Positions 1-7,882 of a stretch of DNA of 64,000 nt are shown piece by piece. The stretch lies in the NCBI RefSeq assembly GCF_028736175.1, contig NZ_CP117880.1, positions 496,001-560,000 on the forward strand, read 5' to 3'. A program made the position numbers and the translations under genes. Position 1 is the first letter of the stretch. Every line of letters starts with the position of its first letter. The stretch is from Sphingobacterium oryzagri. GTDB taxonomy: Bacteria; Bacteroidota; Bacteroidia; Sphingobacteriales; Sphingobacteriaceae. The notes beneath the pieces were generated by a model. That model had not been told where the DNA came from and did not search any database. It saw only the letters and a list, made by a program, of their open reading frames with translations.

Positions 1-227
1 TTGCTCAATTTATCACGGTGTGTGTCGCAACTTATGTGCTTTCCGGTCAGTCCGAGTCGCCTTGGGTTTATCTTACGGCTTGCTGTATCGTGGCTATTGC
101 GATGGCAGGTTTTAATTTTAGGTATTCCCGCGTAATACAGCTGTATTGGCTAACGCCCAATTTGAGTTTTAATCCGCGTTATTACGGAGTGAAAAAAGCG
201 GATGAAAAAAATACAGCGACCTCTTGA
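1..227 (+). CDS. C-terminal fragment of a membrane protein, possibly DUF983 family
   Basis: An open frame enters from the left edge (codons in phase with position 3) and stops at 225-227, so the start lies outside the window. The visible ~74 residues contain two hydrophobic stretches (around TYVLSG and YLTACCIVAIAMAGF), then an FNFRYSR motif and a basic tail. This resembles the C-terminal half of small Bacteroidota DUF983 membrane proteins, which carry an N-terminal zinc-ribbon-like segment not visible here. No function can be assigned. The last codons lie inside a stem-loop shared with the convergent galE. The family call is from memory of the pattern and tentative. Confidence 0.5.
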   Translation, partial: AQFITVCVATYVLSGQSESPWVYLTACCIVAIAMAGFNFRYSRVIQLYWLTPNLSFNPRYYGVKKADEKNTATS

Positions 228-238
228 TAGAGGCCGCT
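215..238. terminator. Bidirectional terminator overlapping a stop codon
   Basis: Arms AGCGACCTC (215-223) and GAGGCCGCT (230-238) pair at 8 of 9 positions around a 6-nt loop. T-rich tracts follow on the plus strand (TTTATTTTTTAT) and on the minus strand (the complement of the A-run near 200-210). It sits between the convergent partial gene and galE and includes the stop codon of the former. Confidence 0.6.
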
Positions 239-250
239 GCGATTTATTTT

Positions 251-1279
251 TTATCCAATCGGATTTTCCTGCAAATATTTTTCCCAGGCCCAGGCGGAGG
301 CCATCATTTCATCAATGCCTAAAACCGCTGTCCAGCCAAGCTCTGCGGTAGATTTTGTGACATCGCCCCATACCTTGATGATATCACCATCGCGGCGCGG
401 TCCTACCTCGTAATTTAGCTTTTGGCCAGCTGCTTTTTCAAAAGCTGCTATCGCTTGCAAAACGGAGTAGCCAATACCTGTTCCAACATTAAAAACATCG
501 TACTTTCCGTTTGGATTGCCTTTTTCTAACAATTTAATGGCTGCAACGTGTGCCTTTGCAAGGTCCACCACGTGGATATAGTCGCGCACACAGCTTCCGT
601 CAATCGTATCGTAATCACCACCAAAAACTGTTAACTTTTCTCGTTTACCGATAGCGGTCTGCGTAATAAAAGGCAACAAGTTTTGTGGCACGCCCAACGG
701 AAGCTCTCCAATCAGTGCTGACTCGTGCGCCCCAACCGGGTTAAAGTATCGTAAAGCGATAACGTTATAATTTCCGTAAGCCTTGGCCGTCTCTGCTAAA
801 ATTTCTTCCGCAATCTGTTTAGTATTTCCGTAAGGAGATGCCGCCGTTTTCACGGGAGCAGCTTCTGTTACGGGTAGTACATCCGGCTCGCCATACACGG
901 TACAACTCGATGAGAACACAAAGTTGATCGCTTTACCTTGGTAAGCATTCAGCAAATTGATTAAAGAAAAAAAGTTGTTATGGTAATATTTTAAAGGTTT
1001 TTCCACCGATTCGCCTACCGCTTTTGAGGCAGCGAAATGGATAATGCCCTTGATATCCGGATTTTGCTCTACAAAGGCTGTAACCTTCGCCCCATCACAC
1101 AGATCAAACTCGTGAAATTCGGGCTTAACGCCAATTATCTTTTCAATTTGATCGAGGATTTTAAGGTTAGAGTTGGATAGGTTGTCGATAATTACCGGTG
1201 TATAGCCTGCGTTGTAAAGCTCTACGACGGTGTGTGAACCAATATATCCGGTTCCGCCTGTGACTAGGATTTTGCTCAT
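251..1279 (-). CDS. galE: UDP-glucose 4-epimerase
   Basis: Interconverts UDP-glucose and UDP-galactose in the Leloir pathway and supplies galactose units for surface polysaccharides; cytosolic, NAD-dependent. The 342 aa length is normal for GalE. The Rossmann motif GGTGYIGSH is at residues 8-16, the catalytic Tyr150-x3-Lys154 is in SPYGNTK, and a Ser-rich strand at 123-125 supplies the catalytic Ser/Thr. The extended SDR C-terminal half is intact. The ATG at 1279 is supported by alignment of the Rossmann motif. The upstream 20 bp are an exact copy of the 3' end of the decarboxylase-type gene at 2549, so galE was probably once directly coupled to it with an overlapping TAATG junction. A toxin module now lies between them. 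No TAnnTTTG box is visible just upstream. Confidence 0.94.
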   Translation of the reverse strand: MSKILVTGGTGYIGSHTVVELYNAGYTPVIIDNLSNSNLKILDQIEKIIGVKPEFHEFDLCDGAKVTAFVEQNPDIKGIIHFAASKAVGESVEKPLKYYHNNFFSLINLLNAYQGKAINFVFSSSCTVYGEPDVLPVTEAAPVKTAASPYGNTKQIAEEILAETAKAYGNYNVIALRYFNPVGAHESALIGELPLGVPQNLLPFITQTAIGKREKLTVFGGDYDTIDGSCVRDYIHVVDLAKAHVAAIKLLEKGNPNGKYDVFNVGTGIGYSVLQAIAAFEKAAGQKLNYEVGPRRDGDIIKVWGDVTKSTAELGWTAVLGIDEMMASAWAWEKYLQENPIG

Positions 1280-1299
1280 TATTTCTGATTATAATATGT
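1277..1299. repeat. 23-bp direct repeat, left copy (flanks toxin module)
   Basis: Exactly identical to 2547-2569, 1270 bp away. It covers the galE start codon and the 20 bp upstream of it. The sequence continues to match neither inward (1300 t vs 2570 a) nor outward (1276 t vs 2546 c). Confidence 0.9.
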
Positions 1300-1372
1300 T
1301 CTTATTTTATATTTTTTTTTGTTAACGTATTGCCGTTTCATATCCCGCCCTTGCTTATGTAGCATTCGTGTA

Positions 1373-2125
1373 TCAATAATCTATGCGATTGATAATTGAA
1401 CTAATAAACCAGTTTGGTAGTTTATCTTCATCAACCATAATCGTTAGCTGTCCTTTATCTAATTGCGCTATTAATGTCATGCCTGCGGCGGATGAGTTGT
1501 CAAACAAGAAACTTTTTTCACATATTCCGACAGCCGATAGTAAGAGATCCAACACACGGTCGTAACGTTGGATAATTTTTTCATCAGGGACGGCATGTCC
1601 TCCTTTTTCAACACGGTTGCTGACACGAGATATGTTCAGTAACGGATCATCCAAACATACAAAATAAAGGTAAGTCTTGTAAGCTAATTCCTTCGCATGC
1701 TTTATTTCTTCCAGTTTGGAAGGATGGCTCATTACCGATTCGAAAGCGTAGGAGACTCCTTTCTTCATGAGATGCGAACGAATAAAAGCGGTAATCAGTG
1801 AAGCTTCATAACTATGCGTTTTTCGGCCTCTATCAACGATAATGTTGTTTTTTATAAGGATAGTAATTTCATGTCCGGCTTTACGTGATTTTTCTAATAA
1901 ACTTAAGCTGGCTGGCTGTTGAAAAAAGGAGTCTAAGTCGCGTTGCGACAGCTGTAGTCCGAAATCAGCGAGATTGACGTAGCCGGTGGCAGATAAATGT
2001 GATTCAATGATGTCGGCGTTGACGAATGGACCTGTTTGAAATTGTTCATTGATGACGTGAAAAAGTGTTGACTTGCCAGAGCCATTAGGGCCCGCAAAAA
2101 CCCTTAATCTTTTGATCCTAGCCAT
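1373..2125 (-). CDS. Zeta-toxin-like P-loop kinase (putative toxin)
   Basis: A 250 aa protein with Walker A GPNGSGKST at residues 12-20. An FESVMSHPSKL segment near the middle and GGHAVPDEKIIQRYDR in the C-terminal third match the pattern of chromosomal zeta-toxin family proteins. Characterised zeta toxins phosphorylate UDP-N-acetylamino sugars and block peptidoglycan synthesis. Whether this member does so is not shown by sequence. The gene overlaps the preceding small ORF by 22 bp, which is typical of co-translated antitoxin-toxin pairs. The lack of a promoter of its own and the position between galE and a UDP-sugar decarboxylase gene, flanked by a 23-bp direct repeat, suggest an inserted module. 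It could instead be a non-toxic zeta-fold ATPase. Confidence 0.75.
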   Translation of the reverse strand: MARIKRLRVFAGPNGSGKSTLFHVINEQFQTGPFVNADIIESHLSATGYVNLADFGLQLSQRDLDSFFQQPASLSLLEKSRKAGHEITILIKNNIIVDRGRKTHSYEASLITAFIRSHLMKKGVSYAFESVMSHPSKLEEIKHAKELAYKTYLYFVCLDDPLLNISRVSNRVEKGGHAVPDEKIIQRYDRVLDLLLSAVGICEKSFLFDNSSAAGMTLIAQLDKGQLTIMVDEDKLPNWFISSIINRIDY

Positions 2126-2403
2126 ATTTTATCACCTTTTTTTAAGCTGATTTTGCTATTTATCCGTTCAATGGTTTTGATGGTTTTTTTGCCTTTACCT
2201 TCCTGTATCTCAATTAACTTTCCCTTTTCGATATACTGGATAGGTAATTCGAGTGCCTTTGAAATTTTTAATGCATTAGAAGAAGCTTTTTTTGCTGCTT
2301 TTTGTGTGTCTGCAACTTCCTTGCTGACCGCTACTTTTTTTGCCGATTCGACACTGTAAGCGGTAGTTTTGCTCGATTCTTTCGATGTTTTATGCGTGGG
2401 CAT
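2104..2403 (-). CDS. Putative antitoxin partner of the zeta-like protein
   Basis: A 99 aa ORF whose first half is Lys/Ser/Ala-rich and probably disordered or helical (KTSKESSK, KKVAVSKEVAD, KAAKKASSNALK). Its C-terminal half is more compact (ELPIQYIEKGKLIEIQEG). It ends inside the downstream zeta-like gene (22-bp overlap). The start is well defined: AGGAGG at 2413-2418 (complement) lies 9 nt before ATG, with TATATTTG further upstream. Small ORFs of this kind precede zeta-like genes, but the sequence is not epsilon antitoxin and no recognised DNA-binding fold is evident. The antitoxin role is inferred from position only. Confidence 0.6.
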   Translation of the reverse strand: MPTHKTSKESSKTTAYSVESAKKVAVSKEVADTQKAAKKASSNALKISKALELPIQYIEKGKLIEIQEGKGKKTIKTIERINSKISLKKGDKIWLGSKD

Positions 2404-2412
2404 AAGCTATTT

Positions 2413-2429
2413 CCTCCTATTCAAATATA
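2413..2429 (-). promoter_or_regulatory. Promoter -7 box and strong Shine-Dalgarno of the toxin module
   Basis: On the minus strand TATATTTG (2422-2429) fits the Bacteroidota -7 box. It is followed by a full AGGAGG (2413-2418) 9 nt before the ATG at 2403. A perfect Shine-Dalgarno is otherwise rare in this window. Confidence 0.65.
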
Positions 2430-2546
2430 CAAAATTCTTTAGGCTATACCTAGTATCAACGCACCTCCGTATATCGGTTTTCTCCACGTGGTGAGCAATG
2501 TAATGATCAAACAGTGAAGACACTAAGCTGCTGTTAGGCCAGCGTC

Positions 2547-2569
2547 CATTATTTCTGATTATAATATGT
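2547..2569. repeat. 23-bp direct repeat, right copy
   Basis: Identical to 1277-1299. Here it encodes the last codons and stop (TAA at 2551-2549, minus strand) of the decarboxylase-type gene and is followed by an ATG that shares the final A of the stop. That ATG opens only an 8-codon frame. It looks like the former galE start junction. Confidence 0.9.
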
Positions 2570-3541
2570 AAAGTCTTTTTGTTTCAGCTCTTCCTGAGGT
2601 AGCGTTTTAAAATATGCAATTGTTTTTTCTAACCCCTCCTTTCGGCTTACCTTTGGCGTCCAATCTAAGATAAGTTTAGCTTTGCTAATATCCGGTTGTC
2701 GTTGTTTCGGGTCGTCAACAGGTAATTTCTCATAAACGATATTCGATCTATTACCCATTAGTGCGATAATTTCCAATGCGATTTCATTGATCGTCATCTC
2801 GTCCGGATTGCCGATGTTCATCGGCAGGACATAGTCGGAGAATAGTAAACGAAAAATACCTTCCACCTGATCCGAAACGTAACAGAAAGAGCGCGTATGC
2901 TTACCGTCACCAAAAACGCTGAGCGGTTCTCCACGCAGCGCCTGCGCAATAAAAGTAGGGAGTGCACGCCCATCATTCAGGCGCATCCGAGGCCCGTACG
3001 TGTTAAATATGCGCACGATCCGTGTTTCCAGTCCGTGAAAATTGTGATAAGCCATGGTCATCGCTTCCTGAAAGCGCTTTGCCTCGTCGTAAACTCCTCG
3101 CGGACCGACCGGATTGACGTTGCCCCAATATTCTTCGGATTGTGGTGAAACTAGCGGATCGCCGTATACTTCCGAGGTTGAAGCGACCAAAATACGCGCC
3201 GATTTACTTTTTGCCAGACCGAGCAGGTTGTGCGTGCCTAAGGATCCCACTTTTAGCGTCTGGATCGGAATCTGCAAATAGTCTATCGGGCTGGCAGGTG
3301 AAGCAAAATGGAGAATATAATCCAAGCGCCCCGGCACGTGCACAAATTTGGAAACATCGTGTTGATAAAATTCAAAGTTGGGCAGTTTAAACAGGTGTGC
3401 TATGTTGCGAAGATCGCCCGTGATCAAATTGTCCATACCAATTACATGGAAATCTTCGGCAATAAAGCGATCACATAAATGCGATCCAAGAAAGCCTGCG
3501 GCACCTGTAATCAGTATTCGTTTTTGTGCGTCTATATTCAC
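2549..3541 (-). CDS. NAD-dependent epimerase/dehydratase, UDP-glucuronate decarboxylase type
   Basis: Extended SDR of 330 aa, probably converting UDP-glucuronate to UDP-xylose for surface glycans. The Rossmann motif GAAGFLGSH is at 13-21, the STSEVYGDP strand at 121-129 and the catalytic Tyr151-x3-Lys155 in VYDEAKR. The [10 protein letters not shown] segment and [11 protein letters not shown]-terminal motif are those of the UXS/Arna-decarboxylase branch rather than GalE or RfbB. The start is GTG at 3541, since no in-frame ATG precedes the Rossmann strand. It is divergent from kdtA. Its 3' end forms the right-hand 23-bp repeat. Substrate specificity is inferred from family resemblance; another UDP-sugar decarboxylase or epimerase is possible. 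Confidence 0.83.
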   Translation of the reverse strand: MNIDAQKRILITGAAGFLGSHLCDRFIAEDFHVIGMDNLITGDLRNIAHLFKLPNFEFYQHDVSKFVHVPGRLDYILHFASPASPIDYLQIPIQTLKVGSLGTHNLLGLAKSKSARILVASTSEVYGDPLVSPQSEEYWGNVNPVGPRGVYDEAKRFQEAMTMAYHNFHGLETRIVRIFNTYGPRMRLNDGRALPTFIAQALRGEPLSVFGDGKHTRSFCYVSDQVEGIFRLLFSDYVLPMNIGNPDEMTINEIALEIIALMGNRSNIVYEKLPVDDPKQRQPDISKAKLILDWTPKVSRKEGLEKTIAYFKTLPQEELKQKDFTYYNQK

Positions 3542-3566
3542 GAACGTCAGAATGGATAAAGTTTAA

Positions 3567-3574
3567 TATCTTTG
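3567..3574 (+). promoter_or_regulatory. -7 box of the kdtA promoter
   Basis: TATCTTTG matches the Bacteroidota TAnnTTTG box, 25 nt before the kdtA ATG. No good TTTG is seen at -33. Confidence 0.55.
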
Positions 3575-3599
3575 ACGAATATAAGGATTATTTGTCAAG

Positions 3600-4850
3600 A
3601 TGCGTGTTTTCTACGACTTAGGAATAGGCTTTTACGCCTTAATTTTGCGACTTATTGCGCCCTTTCACAGCAAGGCTAAGCGCTGGGTCGATGGTCGCAA
3701 AGGCCTCTTAAAATATATCGAACAAACGATTGAATTTAAGCAAAAACCAATCTGGTTTCACTTTGCCTCGTTAGGCGAATTTGAACAGGGAAGGTCGATT
3801 ATGGAAGCCATCAAAAGTCAGTATCCGAATGAAAAAATTGTGGTCACATTTTTTTCCCCATCGGGCTATGAGATCAGGAAAAATACCCCACTGGCTGATC
3901 ATGTTTTTTATCTGCCCCTGGATACGGCCAAAAATGCACGCATGTTTTTAGCGCTTATCAATCCCAAATTTGCCGTTTTTACGAAATATGAATATTGGTA
4001 TCATTATTTTAAAGCATTGCGAGCACAAAACATTCCTTTATTTATGGTGTCGGCCATTTTTCGGGAAGATCAGGTGTTTTTCAAATGGTATGGTGGTTTT
4101 TTTCGAAAAATATTAAAGCAAGTCAGTTTTTTCTTCGCCCAAAATATCGATTCGGTACACTGGCTCAAGTCCATCCACATCAAACAAGCCGGTTTGGCCG
4201 GCGATACACGGTTTGATCGGGTGGTGAGCCTTCCCAAGCAACGACAAGTTATTGCGGCGGTGGAAACGTTCATACAGTCGGCCGATCAGGTGATTGTGGC
4301 CGGAAGTACCTGGCCTGAAGATGAACAACTGTTGGCCGCCTGGTTGCAGCAGGCAAACGCAACCAAGATTTTATTGGCGCCGCACGAGATCGGTCAACAA
4401 CATCTGGATCAACTGGCGCAGTTATTTCCGACTGGCTTATTTTTCTCGCAATTTGCTAGCTACAGTTCCGATGCAATTGCGGTATCGCCGGTTTTAATTA
4501 TCGACAACATTGGCATGCTGTCTTCTTTATATGGATATGGCGACCTATGTTATATCGGTGGAGGATTTGGGGCAGGCATCCACAATACGCTGGAGGCGGC
4601 AACTTATGGGAAACCTGTTATTTTTGGTCCCAAATACTATAAATTTCAGGAAGCGAAAGATCTGCTTGAAATCGGTGCCGGCTTTAGCATAGATGGCAAG
4701 GATCAGCTTTTCGCTACGCTTAACGCGTTAAGTGTGCCAGAAAAGCAAAGCTTAGCAGGAGAAGCGGCAAGGAAATATGTCGTCGAAAAAGCAGGAGCTA
4801 CACCCATCATCATGAAATATCTGGTATCGCAAAAGTTTTTACAAAAGTAG
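3600..4850 (+). CDS. waaA: 3-deoxy-D-manno-octulosonic acid (Kdo) transferase
   Basis: Transfers Kdo from CMP-Kdo to lipid IVA at the inner face of the cytoplasmic membrane, the first step of LPS core assembly. At 416 aa it has the usual length. An N-terminal hydrophobic anchor is at residues 5-20. FASLGEFEQ has the conserved catalytic Glu at residue 60. The C-terminal GT-B donor site has GGGFGAGIHNTLEAA followed by a GKPVIFGP motif. The ATG at 3600 follows a TAnnTTTG box. It is divergent from the UDP-sugar decarboxylase gene, so the 0-5 kb region holds a set of surface-glycan genes. The reaction (one or two Kdo residues) cannot be judged from sequence. Confidence 0.92.
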   Translation: MRVFYDLGIGFYALILRLIAPFHSKAKRWVDGRKGLLKYIEQTIEFKQKPIWFHFASLGEFEQGRSIMEAIKSQYPNEKIVVTFFSPSGYEIRKNTPLADHVFYLPLDTAKNARMFLALINPKFAVFTKYEYWYHYFKALRAQNIPLFMVSAIFREDQVFFKWYGGFFRKILKQVSFFFAQNIDSVHWLKSIHIKQAGLAGDTRFDRVVSLPKQRQVIAAVETFIQSADQVIVAGSTWPEDEQLLAAWLQQANATKILLAPHEIGQQHLDQLAQLFPTGLFFSQFASYSSDAIAVSPVLIIDNIGMLSSLYGYGDLCYIGGGFGAGIHNTLEAATYGKPVIFGPKYYKFQEAKDLLEIGAGFSIDGKDQLFATLNALSVPEKQSLAGEAARKYVVEKAGATPIIMKYLVSQKFLQK

Positions 4851-5339
4851 TCGTATAAGGAATTTCTGCACCGCAGGTTGACTACAATGTTGCTTGCTGT
4901 ATTCTCTTCGTGTTTGTTCAGCACGAATAGTAAAACTCTTTTTTCCGGTGGCGACGTAACCGTACGGAAAATATTACGCCAATAAAATAGTATAAACTTT
5001 TTTTCCAAGCCTTTTTCGGAGGTTTTGATCGACGATAACGCCATAAGTACTTGTCCATTTGATCAACCGATTTGTATATTCACTAATTCGTATTAGCTTA
5101 TAGCCTTTATTAATCAAAATGTATCACAATCTGTTCAAAATGCAGTTGCTGGTCGTAGCGTATGGTGCAATTGTCAAGATAACTTATATTTTTGAAACCT
5201 ATCAATAGTAGACCGCAAGCGTAAGATCTTTTACTGCTCTGTTGTTTGGTACGTCAACGATGGTTGTGGAAAAAGAGCGCTACCTATGAAGGGCATATAG
5301 CTATGCATCTGGGCATATGGCTACGCGCATATTGCATAT
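4851..5339. other. Intergenic region with a 20-bp direct repeat near its end
   Basis: No convincing gene in 489 bp; the short frames here lack family resemblance. TATTTTTG at 5187-5194 could be a -7 box for the downstream DUF4965 gene, with a ~140-nt leader. Two imperfect copies of a 20-bp unit starting GGGCATAT(A/G)GCTA lie in tandem at 5291-5310 and 5311-5330, directly before the start codon cluster. They could be an operator or part of the leader. Confidence 0.5.
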
Positions 5340-7826
5340 ATGATGATGATGAAAAACAGGAGAATGAAAAATATCTTTTTGACATTAAGCATGCTGTTTA
5401 CCAGCATGAGCTCAACTTTAGCACAGGAAAGCCAAAATAGTTTGCGTGCGCCAGCCTATCCACTTATTACCATTGATCCAAATATGAGCGCTTGGTCACC
5501 AGCTGATAAACTGTACGAGAGCGCCGTCTCGCATTGGTCAGATAATCGGCCGTTACCGCTCGTTGGCGTACTTAAAGTTGGCAATACACGTTACCGCTTT
5601 ATGGGAACGGAAGACATCGAGCTCATGTCCCTTGTTGCTAATGGTGAAGATAAAGCTTGGGAGGCTAAATATACGACGACACAACCGCAGGGTAACTGGA
5701 CGGCGAAAGATTATCCAGACAATGCCTGGTTGGTTGGAAAGGGAGCTTTTGGCACGGCGGAAAACGAATCGTTGAGCAAAACAAATTGGACGACTGAAAA
5801 AATTTGGGTACGCCGCGAAGTAATGCTTTCGGAAGCGGTAACCGGAAAAAATGTTTTCCTAGAATATGCGCATGACGATGATGCGGAATTTTATATTAAT
5901 GGTATCAAGGTGTTGACGACAGGCCAAGCGACAGGTAAAAACAGGCGCGTAAAGTTGGAGCCAGCCGTGTTGGAATCATTAAAGAAAGGTAAAAATGTGC
6001 TGGCCGCTTACTGTCATAATCGCGGTGCTAATGGTTTTTTGGATATGGGTTTGCAAGTCGAGCGATCTGGTAAGCGTTATTTTGATCAAGAAGCAAAACA
6101 GGTTTATGCTGACGTGCAACCTATGCAGACGAACTATTTGTTTGATTGTGGCGGCGTGAAGCTTAAAGTCAGTTTTACGGCACCGCTTTTTTTGGATGAT
6201 TTGCAGCTGTTGTCTCGGCCCATCAATTACATCAGTTATGAAGTGACTACGGCAAAGCCAGAAGCTATAGCTATTTATTTTGAGGCGGGGCCGCATTGGG
6301 GGCTTAATCTTCCTTCGCAAGAAGCAACGAGTACACCATATACACGCGATGGTTTGGTTTTCGCCAAGACCGGAAGCGCAGCGCAAAATATTCTGGGACG
6401 AAAAGGTGATCATGTGCGCAACGATTGGGGATATTTTTACCTGGTTGGGGAGCAGTCAAACAGCAAAACGGCGGTCGGATCGGCGAGTGCGTTACGCGCG
6501 GCATTCGTTAACGAAAAGCCCGTAAAAGACGGTAAGCAGGAAGGTACACAGCTTTCGCTAACGCAGACCGCTAACGTAAATGGCACTTGGAAAGGAAAAA
6601 TTGCTCTGGGTTACGACGATGTTTTCGCTATTCAGTACTTTGATCAGAATTTACGTCCGTATTGGAACAGAGATACTAAGCAAACTATCGAAAGCCAATT
6701 TAACGCGGCTTTTGCCGAGTACGAAACAATCATGGCTAAAGTAAAGGCATTTGATCAAAATTTTATGCGGGACTATCAAGTTCATGGAAAAGCTTATGCT
6801 GAGCTCTGTGCATTGGCTTATCGGCAGGCCATTGCAGCACATAAGCTCGTCGAATCGCCTAATGGTGAATTGTTGCTGCTGTCAAAAGAAAACGATAGCA
6901 ATGGTTCTATCGGTACGGTAGATATCACATATCCGTCAGCTCCTCTATTCTTAAATTACAACCCGGAGCTGGTCAAAGCGCTGATGAATTTTATTTTTTA
7001 CTATTCAGAATCTGGAAAGTGGCAAAAACCATTTGCCGCGCATGATGTGGGAACTTATCCGATTGCCAATGGACAAACTTACGGAGGCGATATGCCTGTC
7101 GAGGAAAGTGGTAATATGTTGATTTTAACTTACGCTATTGCATGCGCCGAAGACAATGCCAGCTATGCTCAGCAGCATTGGAATGTGTTGACAACTTGGG
7201 CGGATTATTTGGTCGAGAAAGGTTTAGATCCGGAAAACCAACTTTGTACCGATGATTTTGCGGGTCATTTCGCGCATAACACCAACTTATCGGTTAAAGC
7301 GATTTTAGGTATTGCGTCGTATGGTTACTTAGCCAAGATGCTGGGCAAAGATCAGGTCGCTGATCGGTATTTGTCGATTGCGCGCGATATGGCAAAGCAA
7401 TGGGAGCAAATGGCCAATGATGGTGATCATTACCGTTTAACTTTTGATAAGCCAGGTACCTGGAGCCAGAAGTATAACCTAATCTGGGATAAATTATTGG
7501 GAATGGATATTTTCGATCCACAAATCCGAGCGAAAGAAGTAAAATATTATCTCAGCCAACAAAACAAATATGGCTTGCCCTTGGATAGCCGCGAAACGTA
7601 CACGAAATCCGATTGGATTTTGTGGTCGGCCGTGTTGGCCGATAGCGAACAAGATTTTCAGGCATTTGTAAGCCCAGTGCATGCATTTATGAACGAAACA
7701 GTGCATCGTGTTCCGATGTCTGACTGGATTTTTACCGATAAGCCCGAGCGTCGTGGTTTCAAAGCGCGTGCCGTAGTTGGTGGATATTTTATGAAGATGT
7801 TAGCAGAAAAGTATACGCGTCGATAG
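5340..7826 (+). CDS. Secreted DUF4964/DUF5127/DUF4965/DUF1793 protein (glutaminase-like family)
   Basis: An 828 aa protein with a signal peptide (residues 10-28, ending at STLAQ). The domain order as recognised is: DUF4964 (about 34-110, with LRAPAYPLITIDPNMSAWS), a galactose-binding-like beta-sandwich (about 115-235, EYAHDDDAEFYING), DUF5127 (about 255-440) and a helical DUF4965/DUF1793 part (about 470-825) related to fungal glutaminase GtaA. Bacteroidota homologues are often secreted or surface enzymes, and some lie in polysaccharide loci. The true substrate is not known from sequence. Four ATGs in a row and another at 5364 make the start uncertain. A start at 5364 still gives a full signal peptide. 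Convergent with hemW. Confidence 0.85.
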   Translation: MMMMKNRRMKNIFLTLSMLFTSMSSTLAQESQNSLRAPAYPLITIDPNMSAWSPADKLYESAVSHWSDNRPLPLVGVLKVGNTRYRFMGTEDIELMSLVANGEDKAWEAKYTTTQPQGNWTAKDYPDNAWLVGKGAFGTAENESLSKTNWTTEKIWVRREVMLSEAVTGKNVFLEYAHDDDAEFYINGIKVLTTGQATGKNRRVKLEPAVLESLKKGKNVLAAYCHNRGANGFLDMGLQVERSGKRYFDQEAKQVYADVQPMQTNYLFDCGGVKLKVSFTAPLFLDDLQLLSRPINYISYEVTTAKPEAIAIYFEAGPHWGLNLPSQEATSTPYTRDGLVFAKTGSAAQNILGRKGDHVRNDWGYFYLVGEQSNSKTAVGSASALRAAFVNEKPVKDGKQEGTQLSLTQTANVNGTWKGKIALGYDDVFAIQYFDQNLRPYWNRDTKQTIESQFNAAFAEYETIMAKVKAFDQNFMRDYQVHGKAYAELCALAYRQAIAAHKLVESPNGELLLLSKENDSNGSIGTVDITYPSAPLFLNYNPELVKALMNFIFYYSESGKWQKPFAAHDVGTYPIANGQTYGGDMPVEESGNMLILTYAIACAEDNASYAQQHWNVLTTWADYLVEKGLDPENQLCTDDFAGHFAHNTNLSVKAILGIASYGYLAKMLGKDQVADRYLSIARDMAKQWEQMANDGDHYRLTFDKPGTWSQKYNLIWDKLLGMDIFDPQIRAKEVKYYLSQQNKYGLPLDSRETYTKSDWILWSAVLADSEQDFQAFVSPVHAFMNETVHRVPMSDWIFTDKPERRGFKARAVVGGYFMKMLAEKYTRR

Positions 7827-7848
7827 TTTGACTTTTGCTTGTTTTGCA

Positions 7849-7881
7849 CGAGAAGGTTGTCTTTTTAGAGCGGCCTTTTCG
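7849..7881. terminator. Possible terminator between convergent genes
   Basis: CGAGAAGG (7849-7856) and CCTTTTCG (7874-7881) pair at 7 of 8 positions around a 17-nt loop rich in T. It lies between two convergent stop codons. Weak. Confidence 0.35.
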
Positions 7882-7882
7882 C

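Noticed and set aside
1277-2569. Insertion sequence between the decarboxylase gene and galE
   Set aside because: No transposase and no terminal inverted repeats inside the 23-bp direct repeats; only the toxin-type pair is present.
4703-5044. 113-aa minus-strand ORF after kdtA
   Set aside because: Overlaps the kdtA 3' end, has atypical composition and no recognisable domain.
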